Of a stretch of 64,000 nt of DNA, positions 16,573 to 25,977 are shown one piece after another. Both the position numbers and the translations under genes were made by a program. The notes beneath the pieces were generated by a model, which ran no database searches, was not told the DNA's origin, and saw only the letters and a list, made by a program, of their open reading frames with translations. Where the stretch lies: NCBI RefSeq assembly GCF_010731575.1, contig NZ_AP022617.1, positions 4,216,001-4,280,000 on the forward strand, read 5' to 3'. The DNA is from Mycolicibacterium monacense (GTDB taxonomy: Bacteria > Actinomycetota > Actinomycetes > Mycobacteriales > Mycobacteriaceae). How positions within the stretch are numbered: the first letter of the stretch is position 1; each line of letters begins with the position of its first letter.

Positions 16573-18255
16573 GTGCGGGCTTATGCAGCGCCCGACACCC
16601 AGGCTTTACGTGGCTGGCAGCGTCGGGCATTGGTGCGGTATCTTGGCGCCAAGCCGCGTGACTTCCTGGCGGTCGCCACCCCCGGTGCAGGTAAGACCAC
16701 GTTTGCCCTGCGCATCGCGGGTGAGCTACTGGCCGACGGCACCGTCGAACGCGTCACGGTGGTGGTGCCGACCGAGCACCTCAAGATCCAGTGGGCGCAG
16801 GCGGCCGCGCGGTCCGGTATCGCCCTGGACCCGAAGTTCAGCAACTCCTCGGCGCAGACGTCGTCGGAGTACCACGGTGTCGTGGTCACCTACGCCCAGG
16901 TGGCCAGCCACCCCACCCGGCACCGGGTGCGCACGGAGAACTACCGGACCCTGGTCATCTTCGACGAGATCCACCACGGCGGGGACGCCAAGACGTGGGG
17001 TGACGCGATGCGCGAGGCGTTCAGCGACGCCACCCGCCGCCTGTCGTTGACCGGGACGCCCTTCCGCAGCGACGACAGCCCCATCCCGTTCGTGAACTAC
17101 GTCCCGGACGCCGAGGGTTTGCTGCGCTCGGAGTCCGACCACACCTACGGCTATGCCGACGCACTGGCCGACGGGGTGGTGCGCCCGGTGATCTTCCTCG
17201 CCTACTCCGGCGAGGCGCGGTGGCGCAGCAGCGCGGGTGAGGAGCACGCCGCCCGCCTCGGCGAGCCGCTGAACGCCGAACAGACCGCGCGGGCCTGGCG
17301 CACCGTCCTCGACGCGAACGGCGAGTGGATCCCGGCGGTGCTCAAGGCCGCGGACACCCGGCTGCGCCAGCTGCGCGCGGGAGGTATGCCCGACGCCGGG
17401 GCCATGATCATCGCGACCGATCAGACCGCCGCCCGCCAGTACGCGGCGCTGCTGACGAAGATGACCGGTGAGGCGCCGACGCTGGTGCTCTCCGACGATC
17501 CGGGGTCGTCGGCGCGGATCGCGGAGTACTCGGCCGGCGACACGCCGTGGCTGGTGGCGGTCCGGATGGTGTCCGAGGGGGTCGACGTGCCGCGCCTGGC
17601 GGTCGGCGTCTACGCCACCAGCGCATCGACCCCGCTGTTCTTCGCCCAGGCGATCGGGCGCTTCGTGCGGTCGCGACGCCCCGGTGAGACCGCCAGCATT
17701 TTCGTGCCCTCGGTGCCGACGCTGCTCGACCTGGCCAGCCAGATGGAGGCCCAGCGCGACCATGTGCTCGGCAAACCCCACCGTGAGTCGATGGGTGACG
17801 AGGAGCTCGTCGAACGCCGCCGCAGCGAACCCACCGAAGAGGACCGGGGGTTCGAATCACTGGGCGCCAGCGCCGAACTCGACCAGGTGATCTTCGACGG
17901 GGCGTCCTTCGGCACCGCCACGCCCGCGGGCAGCGAGGAAGAGGCCGACTACCTCGGTATACCGGGTCTGCTCGATGCCGATCAGATGCGAGACCTGTTG
18001 CGGCGCAGGCAGGAAGAGCAGCTGACCAGACGCACCGCGTCGGGTGAGCCGCCGCCGGTGACGCCGTACGGCCAGCTTCGCGAGCTGCGTCAGGAGCTCA
18101 ACACGCTGGTGTCGCTGGCGCATCACCGGCTCAACAAACCGCACGGATGGATACACAACGAACTGCGCCGGATCTGCGGCGGGCCACCGGTGGCCGCAGC
18201 GACGTCGGATCAGTTGCAGGCCAGGATCGCGGCGGTGCGCACGCTCAAGGCGTGA
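16573..18255 (+). CDS. DEAD/DEAH-box (SF2) helicase
   Basis: A 560-residue superfamily 2 ATPase. Motif Q-like LRGWQRRAL, motif I (Walker A) ATPGAGKTT near residue 36, motif II DEIHHGG (DExH type), motif III LTGTPFRS, and late motifs in VRMVSEGVDVPRL and QAIGRFVRSRR (arginine fingers). It resembles the XPB/UvsW-like branch of bacterial helicases that remodel DNA, with an alpha-helical C-terminal extension of about 120 residues of unknown role. Divergent from the UvrA-like gene with a 189-bp shared upstream region, which fits a shared DNA-repair context. No LexA-type box was seen in that region. Confidence 0.9.
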   Translation: MRAYAAPDTQALRGWQRRALVRYLGAKPRDFLAVATPGAGKTTFALRIAGELLADGTVERVTVVVPTEHLKIQWAQAAARSGIALDPKFSNSSAQTSSEYHGVVVTYAQVASHPTRHRVRTENYRTLVIFDEIHHGGDAKTWGDAMREAFSDATRRLSLTGTPFRSDDSPIPFVNYVPDAEGLLRSESDHTYGYADALADGVVRPVIFLAYSGEARWRSSAGEEHAARLGEPLNAEQTARAWRTVLDANGEWIPAVLKAADTRLRQLRAGGMPDAGAMIIATDQTAARQYAALLTKMTGEAPTLVLSDDPGSSARIAEYSAGDTPWLVAVRMVSEGVDVPRLAVGVYATSASTPLFFAQAIGRFVRSRRPGETASIFVPSVPTLLDLASQMEAQRDHVLGKPHRESMGDEELVERRRSEPTEEDRGFESLGASAELDQVIFDGASFGTATPAGSEEEADYLGIPGLLDADQMRDLLRRRQEEQLTRRTASGEPPPVTPYGQLRELRQELNTLVSLAHHRLNKPHGWIHNELRRICGGPPVAAATSDQLQARIAAVRTLKA

Positions 18256-18387
18256 CCGGTGGGGCGTCTGTTGCCGATGTAAGCAGTCCGCTCACCCGTG
18301 CTGTCAGCGGGCCGGTCAGGACTTACAGTCGGTGTACGCACGATCGGGGGTCGCGATGAATTGGGTTGTCCGTACGGGGTACCGGCG

Positions 18388-19476
18388 ATGGTCACGCTCG
18401 ATGAGTTCTCGCGCCTAGTCTCGGCGATCCACGACGCCGCGGTCACGCCCGACCACTGGGTGGACACGATGACCGACCTGCGCCACTCGCTCGGCGCGAT
18501 CACCGGGGCGATGCTGATCGCCGACGATGTGGGACGGGCGGCCGACCGGGCCAGCCTTCCGCCGGACGCCCACCGCACCTACCGCGAGTACTACCACCGG
18601 ATCGACTACGTGCTCGAAGCGGTCGAGCGTGGCCCGGTCGGCTTGATCCACAGCGGGCGGCAGCTGATCGAGCAGGACGAGCGCTCGGAGTTCAACGTCG
18701 ACTGGATCCGGCCCAATCACATGGACGATGGGATGTTCGTCCGGCTGACCGGCAACGACCATCCCGCCTGTTTCATCGTCGCCAACCCGCGGCGCGACGA
18801 ATCCTTCGTCACCACCGAACGCGCGGAACTCGTCGCCGCCCTCGTCCCCCACTTCCAGCAGGCCTTGCGCACCGAGAAGCACCTCGCCGAGCTCAGACGC
18901 GACGCCGGTGACCTGGCCGGGGCGATCGACAGCATGCGGCAGGCCGTTCTGGTCACCGGCGTGAACGGCATTGTCCTGCACAGCAATGCGGCATGCGACG
19001 CGCTGTTACACCGCGCCGACGGGCTCACCGTCCGATCGGGCCGGCTGTGCGCCTTCCGCTCTGATGTGGACTGTGCGGTACAACGCGCGCTGGCCGACGC
19101 GCTCGGGATGAACGAGGCCGGGGCCCGCTTCGGCACGTCGGTGCTGTGCCCGCGGCCGTCGGGTGACCGGGCGTATGTCGCACACGCCTTCCCGTTCCCC
19201 AACCGGGAGGGCGAGCCGAGAGCGATCGTCGTGATCGTCGATCCCGACCACCGGCCACAACCACCGAAGGACATGCTGCGCAACTTGTTCGGCCTCACCA
19301 ACGGCGAAGCCGACGTCGCGCTGCGGGTCGCGAACGGTCAGGGTCTCGCGCCCATCTCCGACGAATTGTCGGTCTCGCTCGCGACGGTCAAGACCCACCT
19401 GCAGCACGTGTTCGACAAGACCGACACTCACCGGCAGGCCGAGCTGGTCCGTCTCCTCACCGCCCTGCTGCCGTGA
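18388..19476 (+). CDS. LuxR-family transcriptional regulator
   Basis: A 362-residue protein with a C-terminal LuxR/GerE helix-turn-helix: LTNGEADVALRVANGQGLAPISDELSVSLATVKTHLQHVF across the last 65 residues. The preceding ~290 residues have no clear domain but resemble the uncharacterised sensor region of other mycobacterial LuxR proteins. ATG 18388 is preceded by a 132-bp gap containing TTACAGT, a possible -10. Its stop overlaps the convergent FAD oxidoreductase by 20 bp. Confidence 0.85.
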   Translation: MVTLDEFSRLVSAIHDAAVTPDHWVDTMTDLRHSLGAITGAMLIADDVGRAADRASLPPDAHRTYREYYHRIDYVLEAVERGPVGLIHSGRQLIEQDERSEFNVDWIRPNHMDDGMFVRLTGNDHPACFIVANPRRDESFVTTERAELVAALVPHFQQALRTEKHLAELRRDAGDLAGAIDSMRQAVLVTGVNGIVLHSNAACDALLHRADGLTVRSGRLCAFRSDVDCAVQRALADALGMNEAGARFGTSVLCPRPSGDRAYVAHAFPFPNREGEPRAIVVIVDPDHRPQPPKDMLRNLFGLTNGEADVALRVANGQGLAPISDELSVSLATVKTHLQHVFDKTDTHRQAELVRLLTALLP

Positions 19477-20839
19477 GGACCGGCGCGCCGTCGCCCACCG
19501 GGGTCGCGCGCCGGCGCTGACCCCGCGCCACCCGGGCCAGCGTCGCCGGATGCACCAACTGTGCGGGCGGGGCCACCATCCCGACCACTCGCAGGAAGTC
19601 CCGGGTCACCACCGGATCGGTCTCGGCGGCCCGCAGCACGCGGTCGGTGTAGGCGTTCGTCAGACGCATGGACAGCGAGGGCCGGCCCTGCACCTCCGGT
19701 AGCGCCAGATCGCTGCCCACCGCCGTCTGCCAGGCGATCCGGATCGTCTTGGCCGCCGCGCGGTGGAAGCGGCGCGGCAGGTCGGCGTCGCCGGCGCGCA
19801 GGCAGTCCCGCAGGATCGTCGCCTCGATCGCGGCGACCGTCATCCCCTGCCCGTAGATCGGGTTGAAGCTGCAGAACGCGTCCCCGAGGACGACGAAGCC
19901 GGCCGGGAAACGCTTCAGCTTGTCGTAGCGCCGCCACCGGTTACTCGGATACTGGTGCACCCGCACACCGGCAAGCGGCTCGGCGGCACGCGCCGCGGCG
20001 AGCGCATAGGCGGGTGCGATCCCCTCGCCGAAGTCGAGCAGTTCCGCGGGGGTGGTCGGCGGGCGGATCGGCCCCAGCGTGCCGGCGGCGACCAGCCAGA
20101 CGTCCCGCTCGCACCGGAACATGACGAAGCCCCGGGGACGTCCCGGCTCGAACATCCGGACGATCAGGTTCTGCCGCAGCGCATCCGGTGGGATCCGCAC
20201 CGGCATGCTCGCGTACGCGACTCGGATGACCAGTTCGTCCACCTCTGGTCGCTGGTATCCGAGTTCGGCCAGCAGGGCAGGTGTGCGCGAGCCGCGTCCG
20301 GAGGCATCGACGATCAGGTCGGCATCCAGATCGATTGTGGCGCCGCACTTGTGGCTCAGCCGCACGCCGGTGACACGAGGGCCGGACCCCAGCAGTCGGT
20401 CGACGTGGTGCCCGTCGAGGATGTCGACCCGGGGCAGTTCGCGCACCCGCCGCCAGACGTGGTGCTCCAGCATCGGCCGGCTCGCGTAGTGCTGCACCAG
20501 GCTCTCGGGCTTCGGCATCATGGCGTTCTGCAGCATGACGTGACCGCCGAAGCTGATGTCGAACTTCGACATGTCGCCGTCGTCCCAGCGGTGAGCCCCC
20601 GCGGCGACAAGTTCGTCGAGGTAGCCCGGGAACAGTTCGTCGAGGATCTGTGCGCACCGTGCGAGCAGGGCGTGCGGTTGACAGCTCTGCGGTACGCCGC
20701 GGCGCGCCACCGGCTCGTCCACCAATCGGTCCCGTTCGACCACGGTGACCCGGTCGTAGTGCTCGGTGAGCACCCGAGCGGCCAGCAGCCCCGCCATACT
20801 CGCCCCGCACACCACCGCGTGCGCCCCTGTTCTCGGCAT
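19457..20839 (-). CDS. FAD-dependent oxidoreductase (p-hydroxybenzoate hydroxylase-like)
   Basis: A 460-residue flavoprotein. The N-terminal dinucleotide-binding segment is AVVCGASMAGLLAARVL, with Cys-Gly-Ala in place of the first glycines of GxGxxG. The second FAD motif is VVLGDAFCSFNPIYGQGM (GD plus a following glycine-rich turn), typical of group A monooxygenases and geranylgeranyl-reductase relatives. A GAGGAG-like ribosome site lies before ATG 20839. The substrate is not identifiable; hydroxylation or epoxidation of a hydrophobic compound is plausible. Confidence 0.87.
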   Translation of the reverse strand: MPRTGAHAVVCGASMAGLLAARVLTEHYDRVTVVERDRLVDEPVARRGVPQSCQPHALLARCAQILDELFPGYLDELVAAGAHRWDDGDMSKFDISFGGHVMLQNAMMPKPESLVQHYASRPMLEHHVWRRVRELPRVDILDGHHVDRLLGSGPRVTGVRLSHKCGATIDLDADLIVDASGRGSRTPALLAELGYQRPEVDELVIRVAYASMPVRIPPDALRQNLIVRMFEPGRPRGFVMFRCERDVWLVAAGTLGPIRPPTTPAELLDFGEGIAPAYALAAARAAEPLAGVRVHQYPSNRWRRYDKLKRFPAGFVVLGDAFCSFNPIYGQGMTVAAIEATILRDCLRAGDADLPRRFHRAAAKTIRIAWQTAVGSDLALPEVQGRPSLSMRLTNAYTDRVLRAAETDPVVTRDFLRVVGMVAPPAQLVHPATLARVARGQRRRATPVGDGAPVLTAAGR

Positions 20840-20952
20840 CGCTCACTCCTCGCCCTGGTAGGTGACGGGCTCAACCCAATCACCCCCACAGGGTGCGGCG
20901 CCTCAGCCGAACGGTTGAGATGCCTTGTCGCAGCGCGCAACCGGCCGCGTTG

Positions 20953-21768
20953 TCACAGCCCCAGCAGGCCGGGCAGGTCGGCCACCGAATCGATGACGTG
21001 GTTCGGCTGCATGGCGAATTCGTCTGCCGCCCAACGGTCCAACGTGTCCTGGCGGAACTTGCCGGTGCGCACCAGCACCCCGGTCATCCCGACCACCTGA
21101 CCCGCGAGCACGTCGTTGTTGAGATCGTCACCGACGATGTACATCTCCTCCGGGTCGACACCCAGGCGGCCGGCGGCGGCCAGGAATCCCTCGGGTGCCG
21201 GTTTACCGACCGCCGTCGCCTTACGCCCCGACGTCTCCTCCATCCCGATGAGGTACATACCGGTGTCGATGCGCAGACCGTCGGCGGTGTTCCACGACGT
21301 GCTGCGGTGCATGGCGACCACCGGCACACCGCGGGCCATCCAGTCGTAGACCCAACTCAACGTCAGATGGTCGTACTCCGGGCCTGCGCCACCGAGCAGC
21401 ACCACATCCGGCGTCTCGGGCACGTGGTCGGGGCCGAACTCCCCGGCGTACACCAGATCGACGCCGGGCATGTCCTCCCCGATCCTGCCGCTGTTCACCA
21501 GGAAGCACCGGGCGCCCGGGTAGCGGTCGCGGACGTACTCGGCGGTGAGCACCGCCGCGGTGATCACCTCGTCGGCGGTGACCGCCATTCCGGCGTCGAC
21601 GAGCAGATCGGCGATCTGCCTGCGCGTCTTGGTCGTGGTGTTGGTCAGATAGGACCGGGCGATCTGTTGGTCGGAGAGCACACGCAGCGCCTCGGCCGCA
21701 CCGTCGATCGGCCGCCACGACGTCACCAGCACGCCATCGATGTCGAAGAGCACTCCACCGATCGCCAT
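20953..21768 (-). CDS. HAD-superfamily subfamily IIA phosphatase (NagD-like)
   Basis: A 271-residue haloacid-dehalogenase phosphatase. The nucleophile motif is LFDIDGVL, motif II Thr is in LTNTTTKTR, motif III Lys in AVGKPAPEGF and motif IV Asp pair in VGDDLNND. The large C2 cap between motifs II and III marks subfamily IIA. It likely hydrolyses a small phosphate ester in the cytoplasm. Transcribed alone; 45 bp separates its start from the stop of the PH-domain gene. Confidence 0.9.
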   Translation of the reverse strand: MAIGGVLFDIDGVLVTSWRPIDGAAEALRVLSDQQIARSYLTNTTTKTRRQIADLLVDAGMAVTADEVITAAVLTAEYVRDRYPGARCFLVNSGRIGEDMPGVDLVYAGEFGPDHVPETPDVVLLGGAGPEYDHLTLSWVYDWMARGVPVVAMHRSTSWNTADGLRIDTGMYLIGMEETSGRKATAVGKPAPEGFLAAAGRLGVDPEEMYIVGDDLNNDVLAGQVVGMTGVLVRTGKFRQDTLDRWAADEFAMQPNHVIDSVADLPGLLGL

Positions 21769-21813
21769 GTGCCGACAGTAAACCGCGGCCGACGACGTGC
21801 AACTCGGACCCGG

Positions 21814-23274
21814 TCAATCACGCGCCCAGGGGACATCCCTCACCCACGGCGACGCCGCCGCGACGGTCGCCCACGCCGCATCGGCGGGGACGTCGACGAC
21901 CCGGTAGGCCTTCTCCCCCGCGGCGGTGGCGGCGATCAGCGTCGCCACCCCGGACCGCCGCTGGAAGAACGTCTGCCGCACCGTCCAGCCGATGATGCCC
22001 GGACCGGCGATGCAGTCGCGGCGGCGCTCGAGGCTGCCGGTGCGCGCCACCAGCCAGCCGTGGCCGGCCCGGTGCCCGAGCGAGCGGACCCGGTCGGCGG
22101 CCAGCAGCGCGCAGCACACCGTGAGAACCGCCCACACCGCCCACAGCCAGATCGGCGGCGCCGTCAAGACGGTCGCCACCACCAGCGCGAGCCCCGTCGC
22201 CACCGGCACGGCGAGCGCCCTGGTCCACCGGCGCCGCGCCGCGGCCACCCCGTGGCTGCGCAGCGGTCCGGCGACCTCCTCCTCATCGGCGATGAGATCA
22301 CTGAGCACCGCCCGGGCCGTCGCAGCCGGGCACGGCGGCAACAACAACGACGCCTCGCCCTCACCGCCCACCCCGGTCATCACCGCGTCCAGCCGCGCGC
22401 CGCCGAACGCCCTGACCAACAGCGGCTCCCGCAACGTGCCGCCGCGGAGCCGGCGCATGTCGTAGGTGTGTTCCTGTCGACGCAGCAGACCGTGTTCGAG
22501 ATGCAGCACCTCACCGTCGCGCCGCAACAACAGGTTTCCGTACGTCACCAGGGACCGGAGCACCGACAGCACCACGGACCCGACCAGCACGGCCAGTACG
22601 ACGACGGCCACGGTCGCCGCAACGCCGAACCGCTCGGCGACGCCGCGCCCGCCCTCGGCCAGGCTCGAATCCCGCAGCAGCACACCGGCTCCCGCCTGGT
22701 ACAGCAGACCCGCCGCGGCGGCGATCATCGCCAGACCGGTGAAGCTGAGCGGGCTGTACCGCAGCCACGCCGGCTGCCAGCTGGCCAGCACCCGTCCCCG
22801 GTGTTCGGGATCGGCGGCGATGGTCAGCGACTCGGCCAGCAGTTCGGCCCGCAGATGCGGGACCTGGGCGGCCTCGACGGCGTCGAGTGCGAACGCGTCG
22901 TCACCGCGCGCCTCCTGTCCGGTGCTCACGCGCAGCACGGCCAGGCCGAGCACCCGGTGCAGCAGGCGGGCATCGGTGGAGACCGACCGAATCCTGTTGC
23001 GCGGCACCGACAGGACCCGGCGTTGCAGGACACCTGCGCGAAGCTGCACCTCCTCGGCGTCGATCCGGTAGGTCGTGGTGAACCACCGCGCGATCCCGAC
23101 GCCGACCGTCCCCACCAGGGCGGCGACCGCCCACCACGGATTGCCGGTCGCGGAGCCGAGCACCACCGACCCGATCAGCACCGGAACCTGCCGCAGCACC
23201 TCGTGCACCGGATGGACCAGCAGCATGCGGGGGCTCAACCGCAGCCATTGCGGTTGTGGCGCCGGGGCCGTCAC
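21814..23274 (-). CDS. Membrane protein with bacterial PH domains (YdbT-like)
   Basis: A 486-residue membrane protein with three bPH_2-type modules, each preceded by hydrophobic segments. The first follows a helix pair near residues 25-65 (TYRIDAEEVQLRAGVLQRRV) and similar strands recur around residues 255-285 and 415-440. It starts with GTG 23274, overlapping the stop of the smaller PH gene by four bases (GTGA). This YdbS-YdbT-like pair is widespread and of unsettled role, possibly membrane stress or lipid sensing. Confidence 0.87.
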   Translation of the reverse strand: MTAPAPQPQWLRLSPRMLLVHPVHEVLRQVPVLIGSVVLGSATGNPWWAVAALVGTVGVGIARWFTTTYRIDAEEVQLRAGVLQRRVLSVPRNRIRSVSTDARLLHRVLGLAVLRVSTGQEARGDDAFALDAVEAAQVPHLRAELLAESLTIAADPEHRGRVLASWQPAWLRYSPLSFTGLAMIAAAAGLLYQAGAGVLLRDSSLAEGGRGVAERFGVAATVAVVVLAVLVGSVVLSVLRSLVTYGNLLLRRDGEVLHLEHGLLRRQEHTYDMRRLRGGTLREPLLVRAFGGARLDAVMTGVGGEGEASLLLPPCPAATARAVLSDLIADEEEVAGPLRSHGVAAARRRWTRALAVPVATGLALVVATVLTAPPIWLWAVWAVLTVCCALLAADRVRSLGHRAGHGWLVARTGSLERRRDCIAGPGIIGWTVRQTFFQRRSGVATLIAATAAGEKAYRVVDVPADAAWATVAAASPWVRDVPWARD

Positions 23275-23768
23275 GTCGCATCCTGTTCGCCGAGCGCCGC
23301 GATGTCGGTCAGCTGCGCGACGATCCGTTCGGCCACCGGGGCATCGAGCGCGACGATGCGCACGGCCCCGGCCGACGAGGCCGTCGTCACCGTCACACTG
23401 GACAACCCGAACATCCGGTCCAGCGGACCGCGCTGGGTGTCGACGGTCTGCACGCGGGAGATCGGCGCGATCCGCCGCTCCTGCGTCAGCCACCCGGTCC
23501 GCGTGTACACCGCACGCGCGTCGACGGCCCAGCGGTGCACCCGATAACGCCATACCGGAACGACGCCGACGAACAGCACGATGCCGAGCACCGTGCCCGC
23601 CGCCGCCACGGCGTGCAGCCACCCCGACGCCGGGTCGGTCACCCACCAGGCCACCTGCGCCACCACGAGCACCAGCCACGGCAGCGCCGCGGACGCCGCC
23701 CACAGCAGAGGCGCCTTGGCGCTCGGCCGGTGCTCGGGATCTGCCAGAACGAGGGGCGCGTACTCCAT
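23271..23768 (-). CDS. Small bacterial PH-domain membrane protein (YdbS-like)
   Basis: A 165-residue protein with two adjacent transmembrane helices (about residues 22-75) followed by a bPH_2 domain containing YRVHRWAVDARAVYTRTGW and the run RIAPISRVQTVDTQRGPLDR, which is typical of the family. ATG 23768 is taken as the start; ATG 23786 would add six residues. It is the first gene of a two-gene operon with the larger PH protein and is divergent from the SDR at 23823. Confidence 0.83.
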   Translation of the reverse strand: MEYAPLVLADPEHRPSAKAPLLWAASAALPWLVLVVAQVAWWVTDPASGWLHAVAAAGTVLGIVLFVGVVPVWRYRVHRWAVDARAVYTRTGWLTQERRIAPISRVQTVDTQRGPLDRMFGLSSVTVTTASSAGAVRIVALDAPVAERIVAQLTDIAALGEQDAT

Positions 23769-23822
23769 GGTCCGAGCATGGCTCATCGGGGGCCGACGGC
23801 GGGAGGCCAGTAGGGTTTCCCC

Positions 23823-24743
23823 ATGAGCGCGAACACCAAATGGACTGCGGCGGACGTGCCCGACCAGGAAGGCCGTGTCGCCGTCATCACCGGCGCCAAC
23901 ACGGGTATCGGTTACGAGGCGGCGGCGGTGCTGGCCGCCAAGGGCGCCCACGTGGTGCTCGCGGTGCGCAACACCGACAAGGGCGGCGCCGCGGCCGAGC
24001 GCATCCGTTCTGCGCTGCCGCATGCCGACGTGACCGTTCGGGAACTCGACCTGACGTCGCTGGACAGCATCCGCGCGGCCGCGGACGGGCTGCGCGCCGA
24101 CTATCCGCGGATCGACCTGCTGATCAACAACGCGGGCGTGATGATGACCGAGAAGGGCACCACCAAGGACGGTTTCGAGCTCCAGCTCGGCACCAACCAC
24201 CTCGGCCACTTCGCGCTCACCGGCCAACTGCTCGACAACCTGCTCCCCGTCGAGGGGTCGCGGGTGGTGACCGTCAGCAGCAACGCCCACCGGTGGGGCC
24301 GCGTGAACTTCGACGATCTGCAGTCCGAGCGCAGCTACAACCGGGTCACCGCCTACGGGCAGAGCAAGCTGGCCAACCTGCTGTTCACCTATGAGCTCAA
24401 CCGCCGACTGTCGGCGAAGGGTGCGCCGACCATCGCCGTCGCCGCCCATCCCGGGACATCGAGTACCGAGCTGACCCGCAACCTGTGGCCGGTGGCCCGC
24501 CGGCCCGTCGAACTCGTCTGGGGGCTTGTCTCGCAGACACCGGAGATGGGTGCGTTGCCGACACTGCGGGCTGCCACCGACCCGGACGTGCGCGGCGGGC
24601 AGTACTACGGGCCCGACGGCATCGGGGAACAACGCGGCCACCCGAAACTCGTGCAGTCCAACGCCCGCTCGTACGACGAGGCCGCACAGCGCCGGTTGTG
24701 GAGCGTGTCCGAGGAACTCACCGGCGTCACGTTCCCCGTCTGA
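23823..24743 (+). CDS. SDR-family oxidoreductase (Rv0439c-like)
   Basis: A 306-residue short-chain dehydrogenase with TGANTGIG, NNAGV, SSNAH and AYGQSK active-site features. Its position two bases before moeA2 and ahead of psd and pssA matches the M. tuberculosis order Rv0439c-Rv0438c-Rv0437c-Rv0436c, so it is the orthologous copy. The SDR at 12441 is the extra paralogue. Physiological substrate unknown. It is the first gene of the five-gene operon ending at 29775. Confidence 0.92.
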   Translation: MSANTKWTAADVPDQEGRVAVITGANTGIGYEAAAVLAAKGAHVVLAVRNTDKGGAAAERIRSALPHADVTVRELDLTSLDSIRAAADGLRADYPRIDLLINNAGVMMTEKGTTKDGFELQLGTNHLGHFALTGQLLDNLLPVEGSRVVTVSSNAHRWGRVNFDDLQSERSYNRVTAYGQSKLANLLFTYELNRRLSAKGAPTIAVAAHPGTSSTELTRNLWPVARRPVELVWGLVSQTPEMGALPTLRAATDPDVRGGQYYGPDGIGEQRGHPKLVQSNARSYDEAAQRRLWSVSEELTGVTFPV

Positions 24744-24745
24744 AC

Positions 24746-25942
24746 ATGCGGACTGTCGAAGAGCACCAGCGCGTCGTCGCCGGGCTGATCCAGCGGCGTC
24801 CACCCGTCCGTCTGCCGATCGCCGCCACGCTCGGTCTCACATTGGCCGAGGACATCGTCGCGCCGTTGTCGCTGCCGGGGTTCGACAACTCCGCGATGGA
24901 CGGGTACGCCGTCGTCGCCGAGGACGTCGCGGACGCGACCGAGGACCGGCCGGTGTATCTGCCGGTCGCCGAGGACATCCCCGCCGGGCGCACCGATCCG
25001 CTGGTGCTGCAACCGGGTACGGCGCACCGCATCATGACCGGCGCACCGCTGCCGCGCGGGGCGACCGCGGTGGTCCCGGTCGAGGCGACGAACGCCGCCA
25101 CCGACACCGTCGCGATCCGGTCCGCGGCCAAGGCCGGCCAGCACGTCCGTACCGCCGGTGAGGACGTCACCGCGGGTACCACGGTCCTGCGGGCCGGGGT
25201 CGCGCTCACCCCGGCGGCCCTGGGTCTGGCGGCCGCGCTCGGCCTCGGCGAGTTGTCGGTCATCGCTCCGCAGCGGGTGCTGGTCATGTCGACGGGGACC
25301 GAACTGGTCGCGCCGGGCACCCCGCTGCTGCCGGGTCAGATCTACGAGTCCAACGCCGTCATGCTCGCCGCCGCCGTCCGGGAGGCGGGCGGTGAGGTGG
25401 TCGCCTCGACGATGACCGGTGACGACGTGGACGCCTTCCGGGCGACGCTGGACCGGTACGCCGGACAGGCGGATCTGATCGTCACCACCGGCGGCGTCAG
25501 CGCGGGCGCGTACGAGGTCGTCAAGGACACGCTTGGTTCCAGCGAGGTCGAGTTCGCCAAGGTCGCCATGCAGCCCGGTATGCCGCAGGGCGCGGGCCGG
25601 GTCGGGGAGACACCCGTCATCACCCTGCCGGGCAACCCGGTCAGCGCGCTGGTCTCGTTCGAGGTGTTCCTACGGGCGCCGCTGCGCGCGGCGATGGGGG
25701 CGGACCGGCCCGAACGTCCGCGCCGCAGCGCGGTGCTGACCGAGGATCTGACGTCGCCGCGCGGTAAACGCCAGTTCCGGCGCGGGGTGTTCGACCAGCA
25801 CACCGGCGAGGTCACGAGCTACGGTCCCCCGGCGTCACACCACCTGCGCTGGCTGGCGTCGGCCAACTGCCTCCTCGAGATCCCCGAAGACGTCAGCGAG
25901 CTACCCGCCGGATCGCGGGTAGAAGTATGGGACCTGAGCTAG
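24746..25942 (+). CDS. moeA2: Molybdopterin molybdenumtransferase MoeA
   Basis: A 398-residue MoeA, which inserts molybdate into adenylylated molybdopterin to complete the cofactor. Family landmarks: [13 protein letters not shown] near residue 45, [12 protein letters not shown], the MPT-binding [18 protein letters not shown] and [15 protein letters not shown]. The C-terminal domain IV is present, so it is full length. It starts two bases after the SDR stop. The link between molybdenum cofactor and phospholipid genes is conserved in mycobacteria but has no obvious metabolic reason. Confidence 0.95.
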   Translation: MRTVEEHQRVVAGLIQRRPPVRLPIAATLGLTLAEDIVAPLSLPGFDNSAMDGYAVVAEDVADATEDRPVYLPVAEDIPAGRTDPLVLQPGTAHRIMTGAPLPRGATAVVPVEATNAATDTVAIRSAAKAGQHVRTAGEDVTAGTTVLRAGVALTPAALGLAAALGLGELSVIAPQRVLVMSTGTELVAPGTPLLPGQIYESNAVMLAAAVREAGGEVVASTMTGDDVDAFRATLDRYAGQADLIVTTGGVSAGAYEVVKDTLGSSEVEFAKVAMQPGMPQGAGRVGETPVITLPGNPVSALVSFEVFLRAPLRAAMGADRPERPRRSAVLTEDLTSPRGKRQFRRGVFDQHTGEVTSYGPPASHHLRWLASANCLLEIPEDVSELPAGSRVEVWDLS

Positions 25943-25964
25943 CCTGCCCGACACCCCACGCACG

Positions 25965-25970
25965 TAGAAT
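25965..25970 (+). promoter_or_regulatory. Possible leaderless promoter for psd-pssA
   Basis: TAGAAT ends seven bases before the psd ATG (25978), the spacing that gives a transcript starting at the initiator codon itself. Leaderless genes are frequent in mycobacteria. No -35 box is convincing, so this is tentative. Confidence 0.4.
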
Positions 25971-25977
25971 CCAGCCG

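Noticed and set aside
20893..23547. An 884-codon plus-strand open frame across the HAD and PH genes
   Set aside because: Low-complexity Arg/His/Pro composition and no family features. The minus-strand genes are well supported.
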